DNA of 43,992 nucleotides, from assembly GCF_902771435.1 (NCBI RefSeq), contig NZ_CACXXB010000019.1, forward strand, positions 1 to 43,992. Reading direction: 5' to 3'. Within the stretch, counting starts at the first letter, position 1. Every line of letters begins with the position of its first letter. The position numbers and the translations under genes were made by a program. The notes beneath the pieces are model-generated. The model was not told where the DNA came from, did no database searches, and saw nothing but the letters and a program-made list of their open reading frames with translations. The stretch comes from an uncultured Methanobrevibacter sp. GTDB lineage: Archaea; Methanobacteriota; Methanobacteria; Methanobacteriales; Methanobacteriaceae. This document shows, one piece after another, positions 1 to 9,136 of the stretch.

Positions 1-153
1 AACCCAACCGGAAGATACTTCAGAAATATGAATAAAAGCTTCTTTGCCCTGATATTCTTCCAATTTAGCAAAAGCCCCATAATTAAGAACTTTATAAACA
101 GTACCTACAATAAGTTCTCCTTCATCAGGCCATTCTTGACTTTTTCTTACCAT
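1..153 (-). CDS. eif2a: Translation initiation factor aIF2 subunit alpha, N-terminal part (cut by window edge)
   Basis: The first 51 codons read [20 protein letters not shown] and continue into an S1-type OB fold with GAFAKLEEY and [10 protein letters not shown], the typical start of archaeal aIF2-alpha. This subunit is part of the heterotrimer that delivers initiator Met-tRNA to the small ribosomal subunit. The start is the ATG ending at 153, preceded by a GGTGAG ribosome binding site. The rest of the gene lies left of the window. It follows rps27e on the same strand, the usual arrangement in Methanobacteriales, so co-transcription with the ribosomal protein genes is likely. Confidence 0.9.
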   Translation of the reverse strand, partial: MVRKSQEWPDEGELIVGTVYKVLNYGAFAKLEEYQGKEAFIHISEVSSGWV

Positions 154-205
154 ACTCTCACCAACATTATATAAAAATTATAAAAAATAGTAAAAAATAA
201 GTTAA

Positions 206-223
206 AAACTAGATATCTAGTTT
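206..223. terminator. Perfect 18-base palindrome at the 3' end of rps27e
   Basis: AAACTAGATATCTAGTTT is a perfect inverted repeat that contains the rps27e stop codon. On the minus strand it is followed by long T tracts before the aIF2-alpha start. It could be an attenuating terminator or an RNA-processing hairpin between the two genes. The palindrome is seen directly; the role is inference. Confidence 0.35.
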
Positions 224-396
224 AAAACTTTTTCAATGTGTGCGGTGATTTTAGCTTTAGCACCGCGAGATTTGACAAGGGTTTTACCACAAATAATACA
301 TTTTACATCAGATGCAGCACGATCGAATATTACTTGTTCATTGTCACAATCTAAACATTTAACTTTTAAAAAGTTTCCTCTACCTTTACTAACCAT
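217..396 (-). CDS. rps27e: 30S ribosomal protein S27e
   Basis: A 59-residue zinc-ribbon protein beginning MVSKGRGNFLKVKCLDC, with a second pair in CIICGK; the two CxxC pairs bind zinc. S27e is a small-subunit ribosomal protein shared by archaea and eukaryotes. The start is the ATG ending at 396, because GGTGA sits five bases upstream; an in-frame GTG three codons further up overlaps this ribosome binding site and is not the start. The ribosome binding site overlaps the stop codon of rpl44e, pointing to translational coupling. Confidence 0.95.
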   Translation of the reverse strand: MVSKGRGNFLKVKCLDCDNEQVIFDRAASDVKCIICGKTLVKSRGAKAKITAHIEKVLN

Positions 397-405
397 GTTA
401 ATCAC

Positions 406-684
406 CTATTTAGCTACAAATTCAGGTTTTCCTGTTCTGAAAGATTGTTTGATGTGAGATTTACCACATTCTTTACATTTAAGTCTTAAGTCTAATTTTT
501 TAACTGGTTTGTTTCCAGCAGGTAAAGGCCTTGGATAACCTCTGTAACCAGCAGTTACACGTCTGAATTGTCTTTGTCCCCAAGTTAACTCACTAGCTTT
601 TCTTCTTTTAGCAGTGTGTACTTCATGTACTGTGTGTTTTTTACAGTGAGGACAGTATGTTCTTTTTTCTTTTGGTATTTTCAT
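406..684 (-). CDS. rpl44e: 50S ribosomal protein L44e
   Basis: A 92-residue basic protein, [20 protein letters not shown], with CPHC near the N-terminus and CKEC near residue 75 forming the zinc site of the L44e (eukaryotic L36a) family. Full length for archaea. It is the first gene after the 237-base gap that separates the ribosomal pair from gins51, and has a GGTGA site five bases before ATG. Together with rps27e and aIF2-alpha it forms a translation operon conserved in Methanobacteriales. Confidence 0.95.
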   Translation of the reverse strand: MKIPKEKRTYCPHCKKHTVHEVHTAKRRKASELTWGQRQFRRVTAGYRGYPRPLPAGNKPVKKLDLRLKCKECGKSHIKQSFRTGKPEFVAK

Positions 685-921
685 TTTTTCACCGTCTTAT
701 ACACTTTAAAGTGTTTAATCAATTAATCATTGTAAATCTATTCATAAATTTATCTAACACAGGGTTTTATCAAAAAACGTTAGAGATTAAAACTGCAGTG
801 TAACGCATCAAGTCTACAAACAGCAAAAATCCAAATTATAAAAATATAATTTTTTATTATCACAAATAGATATGTTCTTTATTTATATAATACAAGTTAT
901 ATAAACTTAATGGAAAACTAG
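685..921 (-). promoter_or_regulatory. Intergenic leader/promoter region upstream of rpl44e
   Basis: This 237-base gap holds TATA-like elements on the minus strand (around 876-895 and 832-853), which would give an rpl44e transcript leader of roughly 130-170 bases. Within it are a possible stem CTAAC/GTTAG (about 755-786) and a perfect palindrome ACACTTTAAAGTGT at 701-714, just upstream of the ribosome binding site. I see no reading frame here. Promoter assignment is inference from base composition. Confidence 0.4.
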
Positions 922-1776
922 CTAAATTTTAACTAGACGACCCTTTCGATTTTTAAAAAATATTTTTGCATTAATCATGGGAAGGGTTACCAGATCTTGG
1001 GGTCGGAACGGACCATAAACTTTTTCATCAACACCCACAATGGAATCAACATCATCAAAAACAAGCATTGTTACCAATTCCATGTCTTTAGCTAATTTTT
1101 GAGATTCCAAATCATAAAATTCTTCAACTTCATCAGCTACATTCGGATTATCTTCAATGCTTGGTTTCGGAGCAGTATCCTTTGGTTTGGCATCAGCAAC
1201 TGAAGGTTTTTTTGAATCTTCAGTCTGCTTTTCGACTGGTTTTGGCTTTTCATCAACAATTGGTTTTGCCCTGCTAATCTCATCCAGTCTGTTGAGAACC
1301 TCGTCCTTTTCAGGACTTTCACTTGGAGGAGTTAAAGTTGTATTTTGAGTTTCCTCCTGGTTTATTTCATCGTCTTCCTCGGATATTTTTTCCAATGAAA
1401 TATTTCCTCTGTGATTTTTTAATGTCTCAATCAATGAGTAGTAAAACCTTTCCTCTTCAGGTGTCAGATTCAATGGGGTGGTATCGACCAGATCGAATTG
1501 GGGTTTGCCTGTAAAAAGATGGTAAGACCTGTGAATGTTAACTACTGCAGATTCTGTGATTTTCTTTTCTCGCCTTTCACAAATATCTGTAGCAATCATC
1601 TGGGCATTTTTAAGAATGCCGTGGACATTAGAGAATGGATCTTCAATAGCCTGTTTTCTTAAGCCATCCAAATACTCATGTAAATCAGTGTAAAAAGTTT
1701 CCTCTACACGAGCCAATGTGCCGTTATTTCGTTCTTTTTTTTGAATTTGACGCAATTCCTGATAAAATTGATCCAC
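922..1776 (-). CDS. gins51: GINS complex subunit (archaeal Gins51/Sld5-like)
   Basis: 284 residues. The N-terminal third is helical (about 1-140, ending PEEERFYYSLIE), followed by a low-complexity Glu/Pro/Lys linker (about 140-225), and a small C-terminal beta domain with VYGPFRPQDLVTLP, the GINS B-domain signature. GINS binds MCM helicase and the RecJ-like GAN protein in the archaeal CMG-like helicase. The gene lies directly behind pcn with a 57-base gap, as in other Methanobacteriales, which supports the call. The start is a GTG (ending at 1776); no in-frame ATG occurs before residue 59, and GATGGT lies upstream. The linker is longer than the core domains require. Confidence 0.85.
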   Translation of the reverse strand: MDQFYQELRQIQKKERNNGTLARVEETFYTDLHEYLDGLRKQAIEDPFSNVHGILKNAQMIATDICERREKKITESAVVNIHRSYHLFTGKPQFDLVDTTPLNLTPEEERFYYSLIETLKNHRGNISLEKISEEDDEINQEETQNTTLTPPSESPEKDEVLNRLDEISRAKPIVDEKPKPVEKQTEDSKKPSVADAKPKDTAPKPSIEDNPNVADEVEEFYDLESQKLAKDMELVTMLVFDDVDSIVGVDEKVYGPFRPQDLVTLPMINAKIFFKNRKGRLVKI

Positions 1777-1833
1777 TTAATACCATCTCTAATATAATCT
1801 ATTGAAAATAAAAAAAAGTTAAATCAAATGAAA

Positions 1834-2568
1834 TTATTCATCTGATTCTAATCTAGGAGCGAGTAAAAAGCTTAGTTTACCATCGCCGGTAACCATATTA
1901 AGGGTTAAACTCAATGGCATGTCAGTACCTAAGCCAATTTCAGCTTCCTCTGAAAATTTATCTGCTTTAAGCATTTCTCTAATCTTATCCAATGAGAATA
2001 ATGATTTTGCATGTTCGTTAATGTTTTCTCCGTGGAGATATTTAATGCTTGCATCACCGAATTCACCATCAGCAGATGCTATAAAGTAATCTTCATCAAC
2101 TTGGAAAGCGATTTTGTCTGAAAATATATCAATATCGTTGATACAATCTTTTAAGATAGAGAAACGAACTTTAAATGATGTTGGGTGTTCGATTTGAGGA
2201 GGAACAGGGTTATCATATTCCATATCGATTAATCTTATTTTGAAAGTCCTTGTTGCATCCCCTTCAAAAGTAATGATGAAATTTCCTTCATCAACTGACA
2301 TTAAAACTCTGTCTTGAGATTTTGCACGTTTAAGTACTCTCATGAATTCATCAGTATCAATATTGATTTTTTCAGGAACATCACAAATATATTCATCAAA
2401 TAAACTAGATTTGAGTTCCAAATGTACGAAAGTTATGTGACTACGGTCTAAGGCATCTAATCTCATGCCTTCACTATCAGTTTGAATCTGTACTTCATCT
2501 ACAATTGATGAAATAGCATCAAAACTGGTTTTTAATATACTAGAATCACTTAATTCTGCTTTAAACAT
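1834..2568 (-). CDS. pcn: DNA polymerase sliding clamp (PCNA)
   Basis: 244 residues, the usual archaeal PCNA length. [20 protein letters not shown] and the motif [13 protein letters not shown] are characteristic, as is the C-terminal [17 protein letters not shown] forms a trimeric ring that tethers replicative polymerase, FEN1 and ligase to DNA. The ATG has a GAGG site upstream and its own promoter region. It is the first gene of a pcn-gins51 transcription unit. Confidence 0.97.
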   Translation of the reverse strand: MFKAELSDSSILKTSFDAISSIVDEVQIQTDSEGMRLDALDRSHITFVHLELKSSLFDEYICDVPEKINIDTDEFMRVLKRAKSQDRVLMSVDEGNFIITFEGDATRTFKIRLIDMEYDNPVPPQIEHPTSFKVRFSILKDCINDIDIFSDKIAFQVDEDYFIASADGEFGDASIKYLHGENINEHAKSLFSLDKIREMLKADKFSEEAEIGLGTDMPLSLTLNMVTGDGKLSFLLAPRLESDE

Positions 2569-2589
2569 AGATAATCCTCTAAATAGTAA

Positions 2590-2622
2590 TATGTTTATAT
2601 TTATTTTTTATATATTATAAGT
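2590..2622 (-). promoter_or_regulatory. Promoter region of pcn
   Basis: Between the trpA stop and pcn, the minus strand carries TATA-like tracts (TTATAATATATAAAA at about 2604-2620 and AAATATAAAC nearer the gene). Either lies at a plausible distance from the ATG ending at 2568. It separates the pcn unit from the trp operon. Inferred from sequence only. Confidence 0.5.
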
Positions 2623-2639
2623 TTTACTTTTTAGATAAT

Positions 2640-3413
2640 CTATTCATTACAAGCCTTTTTCATGCTGGAAACATATTCCTTTAATGGTTCTGCAGCATCT
2701 TCACCATGCTCTTCGATGATTTTTACGATTGCACTACCAACAATGACACCATCTGCAATCCCTCCAATTTCAGATGCCTGCTTAGGAGTGTTTATTCCAA
2801 AACCTACAGCCAGCGGCAAATCGGTGACATCACGAATGTCATCTATTATGGCATTCAAATCTGTTTTAATCTCTGAACGCATTCCTGTGACTCCCAATGA
2901 TGAAACTACATAAATATAACCGGTTGCTTCACTTGCTATCTTTTGAATTCTCTCCTTTGATGTTGGTGCAATCAAAGAAATGATGTCCACATCATATTTG
3001 CGAGCAATATCTGCAATTTCCCCCTTTTCCTCATAAGGAAGGTCTGGAGATATTATCCCATCGATACCAAGTTCATTGCATTTTTTAAAGAATCTTTCAT
3101 AACCGTAAAAGAAAACAGGATTGATATAAGTTAAAAACACTATCGGAATATCTGATTTTTCGCGAATGGCTTTTATTGCATCAAATACATCGTCAGTAGT
3201 TGTGTTTTGTTTAAGCGCTCTTACATTAGCCTCCTGAATTACAACACCTTCAGCCATAGGATCTGAAAATGGAATACCTATTTCTATTAAATCACAGCCT
3301 GCCTCTTCCATTGCAAGTGCATATTCTACAGTTTTTTCAATATTTGGATCTCCTGCAGTGAAAAAAGGTATGAATGCTTTTCCGTTTTTAAATGCATTAG
3401 CTATCTTACTCAT
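2640..3413 (-). CDS. trpA: Tryptophan synthase alpha chain
   Basis: 257 residues with the TIM-barrel signature [16 protein letters not shown] (catalytic Glu near residue 44) and the C-terminal AVGFGI and GVIVGSAIV phosphate-binding loops. It cleaves indole-3-glycerol phosphate to indole and glyceraldehyde 3-phosphate, passing indole to TrpB. It is the last gene of the trp operon; its ATG lies inside the end of trpB (8-base overlap) and is preceded by GGAGTTGAG, so translation is probably coupled. Confidence 0.97.
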   Translation of the reverse strand: MSKIANAFKNGKAFIPFFTAGDPNIEKTVEYALAMEEAGCDLIEIGIPFSDPMAEGVVIQEANVRALKQNTTTDDVFDAIKAIREKSDIPIVFLTYINPVFFYGYERFFKKCNELGIDGIISPDLPYEEKGEIADIARKYDVDIISLIAPTSKERIQKIASEATGYIYVVSSLGVTGMRSEIKTDLNAIIDDIRDVTDLPLAVGFGINTPKQASEIGGIADGVIVGSAIVKIIEEHGEDAAEPLKEYVSSMKKACNE

Positions 3414-4590
3414 TTAACTCAACTCCTCTGTATTCTGCAATTGACCTGACATCCTTATCCCCTCTTCCTGAAAGACAAATCATAATTATATCATCATTAT
3501 CCATTGTTGGAGCTATTTTCATGGCATGTGCAACGGCATGAGCACTTTCAATAGCCGGAATAATACCTTCCATTCTTGAAAGATATTCAAAAGCTTCTAC
3601 CGCTTCCTCATCGTTGATTGGAACATATTCTGCCCTGCCTGTGTCTCTTAAATATGCATGTTCCGGACCCACACCAGGATAGTCAAGACCTGCTGAGACA
3701 GAATAAACCGGAGCAATCTGGCCGTAATCTCCCTGATTGAAAATTGATTTCATTCCATGAAATATTCCTATCTTTCCATTAGTCAATGCGGCCGCATTGT
3801 ATGGGGTGTCAACACCTTTCCCCCCAGCTTCACAGCCTATTAGCTTAACTTCCTCATCCTCAATGAAATTATAAAATGCCCCCATTGCATTACTTCCACC
3901 ACCAACACAGGCAACAACTGCTGTAGGAAGTCTTCCTTCAATTTCTAAAAATTGCTGGCGAGCTTCAGCACTTATTACCGCCTGAAAATCACGAACAATC
4001 ATTGGAAATGGATGTGGCCCCATAGTAGAACCGATTACATAGTTAGTATCATGAACACGAGCAATCCAATCTCTAAATGCATCATTTACAGCGTCCTTAA
4101 GTGTTTTTGTTCCGGATTTGACTGAATGTACCTTTGCACCAAGCAATTCCATCCTATAAACATTTAGAGCCTGTCTTTTAGTGTCTACTTCACCCATAAA
4201 TACTTCACATTCCATATCCAGAAGTGCTGCGGCAGTAGCGGTTGCAACTCCATGTTGACCTGCGCCGGTTTCGGCAATTACTCTTGTCTTTCCCATTTTT
4301 TTAGCAAGCAAAACCTGTCCTAAAACATTATTTATCTTATGGGCTCCTGTATGATTCAAATCTTCACGTTTCAAATAAATTTTTGCCCCGCCAAGGTCTT
4401 CTGTCATTCTTTTTGCATAATACAATAAAGAAGGCCTTCCAGCATATTCCTTCAATAATGTGTTTAACTCTTCTACAAAATCAGGATCATTCATATAATG
4501 ATGATATTGCTCTTCCAGATACAGCAATTCATTCATTAATGTCTCAGATATGTATTGGCCACCGTATTCACCATATCTTCCGTTATTCAA
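3406..4590 (-). CDS. trpB: Tryptophan synthase beta chain
   Basis: 394 residues, TrpB1 type. The PLP lysine lies in [15 protein letters not shown], and GGGSNAMG binds the cofactor phosphate. It joins indole and serine to form tryptophan. The start is a TTG (ending at 4590) with GGAGGTT placed just upstream; no suitable in-frame ATG exists at the N-terminus [16 protein letters not shown]. The TTG overlaps the trpF stop as TTGA. A TTG start is uncommon and may reduce initiation relative to trpA. Confidence 0.97.
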   Translation of the reverse strand: MNNGRYGEYGGQYISETLMNELLYLEEQYHHYMNDPDFVEELNTLLKEYAGRPSLLYYAKRMTEDLGGAKIYLKREDLNHTGAHKINNVLGQVLLAKKMGKTRVIAETGAGQHGVATATAAALLDMECEVFMGEVDTKRQALNVYRMELLGAKVHSVKSGTKTLKDAVNDAFRDWIARVHDTNYVIGSTMGPHPFPMIVRDFQAVISAEARQQFLEIEGRLPTAVVACVGGGSNAMGAFYNFIEDEEVKLIGCEAGGKGVDTPYNAAALTNGKIGIFHGMKSIFNQGDYGQIAPVYSVSAGLDYPGVGPEHAYLRDTGRAEYVPINDEEAVEAFEYLSRMEGIIPAIESAHAVAHAMKIAPTMDNDDIIMICLSGRGDKDVRSIAEYRGVELNE

Positions 4591-5186
4591 CGTATAACCT
4601 CCATAATTTCTTTAATCTTGTTTTCATCTTTATAACCGTCTGTTTCTAAACTTGAGCTTAAATCAATGGCATAGGGGTTGAACTGTTCAATAGCCTCAAT
4701 GACATTGTCTGAATTAATTCCCCCCGCCAGGAAAAATTCTTTTTTTAAATCATTTCTTATTAAACGCCAGTCAAATGTTTTTCCACTGCCTTTTCCACTA
4801 TCAAGAAGTAAATAATCCGCAGCAGAATCATCATATTCTGATAAATCTTCATTTTCAGACATTTCAATGGCTTTGATGATTTTTAGTTCATCATTAGTAT
4901 TTTCTTTTAAATAATTAATATAATCTTCACTTTCCAAACCGTGAAGCTGAGCAATTTCTATTACTCCATCTTCATATAAACTTAAGATTTCACTGCAATC
5001 TGCATCAACAAAAACACCGACTGAAACTATATCCGGACTTAAATTAGCTTTTAACTGTGATGCAAGCTCATGAGAGACCTGTCTTTTTGAATCGGCAAAT
5101 ACAAAACCTATATAATCAGGCTCATACATATTTACAATTTCAATATCTTCCAAACGCCTGAGTCCACAGATTTTGATTTTAACCAT
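4587..5186 (-). CDS. trpF: Phosphoribosylanthranilate isomerase
   Basis: 199 residues beginning [16 protein letters not shown], with KICG typical of TrpF and GFVFADSKR shortly after; [12 protein letters not shown] is the phosphate-binding loop and [14 protein letters not shown] the C-terminal catalytic segment. It catalyses the Amadori rearrangement between TrpD and TrpC. The ATG is preceded by GGAGTTGA and overlaps the trpC end by 8 bases. SSSLET replaces the more common SSGVE, still recognisable. Confidence 0.95.
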   Translation of the reverse strand: MVKIKICGLRRLEDIEIVNMYEPDYIGFVFADSKRQVSHELASQLKANLSPDIVSVGVFVDADCSEILSLYEDGVIEIAQLHGLESEDYINYLKENTNDELKIIKAIEMSENEDLSEYDDSAADYLLLDSGKGSGKTFDWRLIRNDLKKEFFLAGGINSDNVIEAIEQFNPYAIDLSSSLETDGYKDENKIKEIMEVIR

Positions 5187-5964
5187 TTTTCAACTCCAAA
5201 ATCATAGACTTTTTATCATCACTTTTCATTAAAGTTTCACCAATTAAAACAGCATCAACATCATTTTCCTTTAATTTCCTTACATCTTCAGGTGTTTTAA
5301 TGCCACTTTCAGAAATAAATATTACATCTCCACTAACACATCTACGTAAGCTGATACTATTTTCAATGTTTACTGTAAAATCTGTCAGGTCCCTGTTGTT
5401 TACACCAATAATTTCAGCGCCAACATTGAGAGCTGTTCTTATTTCATCACCGTCATGAGTTTCAACGATTGCAGAAAGGCCCAAATCATGTGCCAAATCC
5501 AAAAATTTCTTTAGCTCGACAATTGATAAAATGGAAACTATAAGCAACACCGCTGATGCACCAAGAGCCTTAGCCTCCCAAATCATATACTCATCAATGA
5601 TAAAATCCTTTCTTAAAGTTGGTATGCTGACACATTGTGAAATTTCCTTTAGATAATCATTGGATCCTTTAAAAAAGTAAGGTTCTGTTAAAACAGAAAT
5701 GGCTGATGCTCCAGCTTCCTCATACTCTTTTGCAATAGCCAGATAATCAAAATCTTCAGCGATTAAACCTTTTGAAGGAGATGCCCTTTTGACTTCAGCA
5801 ATGATTGAAATTTCATCTTCGCTTAAGGCTTTTTTAAACGGGAAATCCTGATTAATCTCCAATTTCTGGACTTCCTCTTTAAGCTGGTCCAATGATTTGC
5901 TTTCCTTTGATTCTGTTAATCTTTCTTTGGTTTTTTCAACAATCTCTTCTAACATTTTAATCAT
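5179..5964 (-). CDS. trpC: Indole-3-glycerol phosphate synthase
   Basis: 261 residues with IIAEVKRASPSKG (catalytic Lys), VLTEPYFFKGS, LRKDFIID and the loop IGVNNRDL, all standard for TrpC. It closes the indole ring of the pathway. Two ATGs are possible: one overlapping the trpD stop (ending at 5964) and one three codons later (ending at 5955), the latter preceded by GATGATT, which resembles the local GGTGATT ribosome binding sites. The true N-terminus may therefore be MLEEIVEKTK. Confidence 0.96.
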   Translation of the reverse strand: MIKMLEEIVEKTKERLTESKESKSLDQLKEEVQKLEINQDFPFKKALSEDEISIIAEVKRASPSKGLIAEDFDYLAIAKEYEEAGASAISVLTEPYFFKGSNDYLKEISQCVSIPTLRKDFIIDEYMIWEAKALGASAVLLIVSILSIVELKKFLDLAHDLGLSAIVETHDGDEIRTALNVGAEIIGVNNRDLTDFTVNIENSISLRRCVSGDVIFISESGIKTPEDVRKLKENDVDAVLIGETLMKSDDKKSMILELKNG

Positions 5965-6968
5965 CTATTAGTACATTCAATAAATCTTTCAAGCTGAGTT
6001 AGTGCTTTTCCTGAATCAATAATCTCTTCTGCCAATTTTACACCATCACGAAGGGAATCAACCTTGCCTGCAACATACAGTCCTGCTCCTGAATTCAATA
6101 AGACAGCATTTCTTTTAGGTCCCTTTTCGCCATTTAGAATTGATAATGTGATTTGAGCATTTTCTTTTGCATCCCCACCAACCAGATCTTCTTTGGATGC
6201 CTTTTCCATTCCAAAATATTCCGGAGTGATTTCGTAAGACATTATATTTCCGTCTTTAAGCTCGCAGACTGATGTTTTATCACTTACTGATATTTCATCC
6301 ATTCCGTCAACTCCATAAACTGTCAGTGCGGACTTAACTCCCAAATTCTTTAAAACCTGTGTTAGCGGTTCCACAAGATATTCTTCATAAACCCCCAAAA
6401 CTTCCATTGAAGCACCTGCAGGACTGGTTAGGGGCCCTAAAATATTAAATATTGTTCTTATAGACAATTCCTTTCTAACGCCTGCAACATATTTCATTGC
6501 CAAATGGTAGTTTTGAGCAAACAGGAAACATAAATTAATTTCTTTAAGGCATTTTAAACTTTTTTCGGGTTCGATGTAAATATTAACACCCAACTCTTCC
6601 AAAACATCTGCTGCACCACATTTACTGGATGCTGACCTGTTACCGTGTTTGGCCACAGGAACGCCTGCTGCTGAAATTACAATTGCAGATGTGGTGGATA
6701 TGTTGAATGTGTTGGAACCGTCGCCTCCGGTCCCTACAATTTCCAATACTTCCTCGTCATTCAGCAATCTCACACAATGAGCCCTCATGGCTTCAGCAGA
6801 AGCAGTGATTTCATCTATGGTTTCCCCTTTCATAGACATTGCAGTCAAATATGCACTCATCTGCACTTCACTGGCTTCACCGCTCATGATTTCATCCATG
6901 GTTTGGTAAGCTTCATCATAAGTTAAATCTTCATGTTTATATACTTTTAAAATAGCTTCTTTAATCAT
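5961..6968 (-). CDS. trpD: Anthranilate phosphoribosyltransferase
   Basis: 335 residues with the nucleoside-phosphorylase-like fold. VGTGGDGSNTFNIST is the PRPP-binding loop and KHGNRSASSKCGAADVLE the second signature. LGPLTSPAGA is also present. It transfers phosphoribose to anthranilate. The ATG overlaps the trpG stop (ATGA) and has AGAGGAAT upstream. Unlike in enteric bacteria, it is not fused to trpG. Confidence 0.97.
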   Translation of the reverse strand: MIKEAILKVYKHEDLTYDEAYQTMDEIMSGEASEVQMSAYLTAMSMKGETIDEITASAEAMRAHCVRLLNDEEVLEIVGTGGDGSNTFNISTTSAIVISAAGVPVAKHGNRSASSKCGAADVLEELGVNIYIEPEKSLKCLKEINLCFLFAQNYHLAMKYVAGVRKELSIRTIFNILGPLTSPAGASMEVLGVYEEYLVEPLTQVLKNLGVKSALTVYGVDGMDEISVSDKTSVCELKDGNIMSYEITPEYFGMEKASKEDLVGGDAKENAQITLSILNGEKGPKRNAVLLNSGAGLYVAGKVDSLRDGVKLAEEIIDSGKALTQLERFIECTNR

Positions 6969-7549
6969 AAAATTCCTCTGTTAACTTTTTCTATGAAATT
7001 CTTTATAATTGTTAAACCGTCAGGTGTTAATATTGATTCCGGGTGAAATTGAAGACCATAAACATTGAAATCCTTGTGTTTGACAGCCATAATCTCACCA
7101 TCGTCTTTTGCTTTTGATATTATTTGTAAACTGTCTGGAAGAGTATCACCAAGTAAGCTTAGGGAATGATATCTGCCTACAGTTATTTCGGAGGGCAATT
7201 CCTTGAAAATAAAATCATAATCAAGTGATATTTCTGAGGATTTTCCGTGCATCAGTCTTTTCGCATGGGAAACTGTTCCGCCAAAAGCTTCACAAATTGA
7301 CTGATGACCCAGACAGACACCTAAAATTGGGATTTTATCATAAAAGTTTTTTACCACATCAATACAAATTCCGGCATCCTTGGGTTTTCCAGGTCCGGGA
7401 GATAAAATAATGCATTCAGGACTTAAAGTCTGAATTTCCTCAACAGTTATTTTATCGTTTCTTACAACCTTAATGTCAGGATTGACCTCTCCGATTAACT
7501 GGTATAGGTTATATGAAAAACTATCGTAATTGTCAATTAATAATATCAT
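6965..7549 (-). CDS. trpG: Anthranilate synthase, glutamine amidotransferase component
   Basis: About 194 residues starting MILLIDNYDSFSYNLYQ. GVCLGHQS holds the catalytic Cys and QFHPESILT the catalytic His-Glu pair of a class-I amidotransferase. It supplies ammonia to TrpE. The start at 7549 is preferred over upstream in-frame codons because GGGGGA lies immediately upstream of it and the trpE stop ends one base before. Overlaps trpD by 4 bases. Confidence 0.96.
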   Translation of the reverse strand: MILLIDNYDSFSYNLYQLIGEVNPDIKVVRNDKITVEEIQTLSPECIILSPGPGKPKDAGICIDVVKNFYDKIPILGVCLGHQSICEAFGGTVSHAKRLMHGKSSEISLDYDFIFKELPSEITVGRYHSLSLLGDTLPDSLQIISKAKDDGEIMAVKHKDFNVYGLQFHPESILTPDGLTIIKNFIEKVNRGIL

Positions 7550-7550
7550 A

Positions 7551-9047
7551 TCATTCAATTCCCCCATTTGCAATTTTTAATGCATTTATTACCGCAGCCG
7601 CTTTGTTCAATGATTCCTCAAATTCCATTTCAGGTACGCTGTCAGCAACTATTCCCGCACCTGAACGGATGTATACCTTATTGTTTCTTGCAAATGCTAT
7701 CCTAATTGAAATGCATGTATCTATGTTTCCGCTCAAGTCAACATAACCGATAGCCCCACCGTAAATCCCTCTTTTATTGTCTTCCAATTCATTGATTATT
7801 TCACAGGCCCTTATTTTTGGAGCTCCGGACAATGTTCCTGCAGGTAAAATTGAATCTATCGCCACAAGAGAATCCAAGTCGCTTCTTAATGTTCCGCTTA
7901 CAGTTGATCCTATATGCATCACATGTGAGAACCTTTCAACTGAGAGATATTTGTCGACATGGACGGAGCCGATTTCTGAAATTCTTCCTATGTCGTTTCT
8001 TCCCAAATCAACGAGCATGTTGTGTTCGGCCAATTCCTTTTCATCACTCAGCAATTCTCTTTCAAGTTCCAAATCCTCTTCTTCAGTTTTTCCGCGAGGT
8101 CTTGTTCCGGCCAATGGGAATGTGTAAAGCTGCCTGTCTGTTAATTTTACAAGGGTTTCGGGAGATGCACCTGCAATCTCTATGTCATTGCTTGAGAAAT
8201 AAAACATGTACGGTGAGGGATTTGTTGTTCTAAGTACCCTATAAGTATCAAATAGGCTTCCGGATATTTCCGCCTCTATCTTATTTGAAAGGACAACCTG
8301 AAAAATGTCGCCTTCCTTAATGTAATGTTTGGCTTTCAATACCATATCACAATATTTTTCACGTGAAAAGCATGGTTTGAAATCGGATTTTAATTTCAAC
8401 GGTTCAATTTTGGCCTTTTTACCGTTTTTAATCAGGCCCGCCAATTTCCTCAAATCATCACATGCCTTTTCATAGTTGTTTTCCAAATCATCGGTTTTGA
8501 TATTGGAAATTAAGATGATTTTCTGTTTGAAGTTATCGAATGCAATTACCTTGTCAAACAGCATCAGGTCAATGTCCTTAAACTGATCCTGATTTTCAGC
8601 ATCTAGATTCAGGGAAGGCTCGGCATACTTTATATAATCATAGGCAAAATACCCGACAAATCCTCCTGTAAACGGAGGCAAATAATCTAGCTTTGGAGAC
8701 TTATTCTTGTTCACCAAATCCCTAATTATTTCACTTGGATTATCTGTTTCAATAATGATTTCATCATCATTGAACTCATCGAAGTTTTCGCTGCCCCTAA
8801 TCCTGACAGTACCGTCTTGGCATGTGAATTCTAAAAGCGGATTAAATCCTAAAAAAGAGTATCTTCCCCATTTTTCCGCATCCTCGATACTTTCAAGCAT
8901 GTAACAGTGATTGCTTATTGCCTTTAAAACTCTTAAAACTTCTATTGGAGTAGCTATATCCGAAAACAATTCAAAGGATACCGGTATTCGCTTATACTCT
9001 TTGTTTTTTGAAATATTTTTTGCTTCTTCTAAACTTGGGGAAAACAT
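7551..9047 (-). CDS. trpE: Anthranilate synthase component I
   Basis: 498 residues. MLESIEDAEKWGRYSFLG near residue 50 corresponds to the LLES region that binds tryptophan for feedback inhibition. The chorismate-binding core has AGTRPRG, DLGRNDIGR and LPAGTLSGAPK, and ends with IRSGAGIV. It makes anthranilate from chorismate with TrpG. It is the promoter-proximal gene of trpEGDCFBA, with GTGAT before its ATG. Control probably acts at transcription (see the promoter) and by feedback. Confidence 0.97.
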   Translation of the reverse strand: MFSPSLEEAKNISKNKEYKRIPVSFELFSDIATPIEVLRVLKAISNHCYMLESIEDAEKWGRYSFLGFNPLLEFTCQDGTVRIRGSENFDEFNDDEIIIETDNPSEIIRDLVNKNKSPKLDYLPPFTGGFVGYFAYDYIKYAEPSLNLDAENQDQFKDIDLMLFDKVIAFDNFKQKIILISNIKTDDLENNYEKACDDLRKLAGLIKNGKKAKIEPLKLKSDFKPCFSREKYCDMVLKAKHYIKEGDIFQVVLSNKIEAEISGSLFDTYRVLRTTNPSPYMFYFSSNDIEIAGASPETLVKLTDRQLYTFPLAGTRPRGKTEEEDLELERELLSDEKELAEHNMLVDLGRNDIGRISEIGSVHVDKYLSVERFSHVMHIGSTVSGTLRSDLDSLVAIDSILPAGTLSGAPKIRACEIINELEDNKRGIYGGAIGYVDLSGNIDTCISIRIAFARNNKVYIRSGAGIVADSVPEMEFEESLNKAAAVINALKIANGGIE

Positions 9048-9066
9048 TCTATCACAAATAATAATC

Positions 9067-9109
9067 TATACAATGTACTATTTAAAACCTTGTTGTCATT
9101 ATTTGTACA
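9067..9109 (-). promoter_or_regulatory. trp operon promoter with TGTACA-type boxes
   Basis: On the minus strand a TATA-like TTTAAATA (about 9080-9087) lies between a perfect TGTACA at 9104-9109 and AGTACA at 9074-9079; a further TATACA/TGTATA lies at 9067-9072. In Methanothermobacter thermautotrophicus the TrpY repressor recognises TGTACA-type TRP boxes at the trpE promoter (established knowledge). The same arrangement suggests TrpY-like control here, although no trpY gene lies next to the operon in this window. Confidence 0.6.
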
Positions 9110-9136
9110 TTGGAAAAAATGTGAAAAAAAATATAG

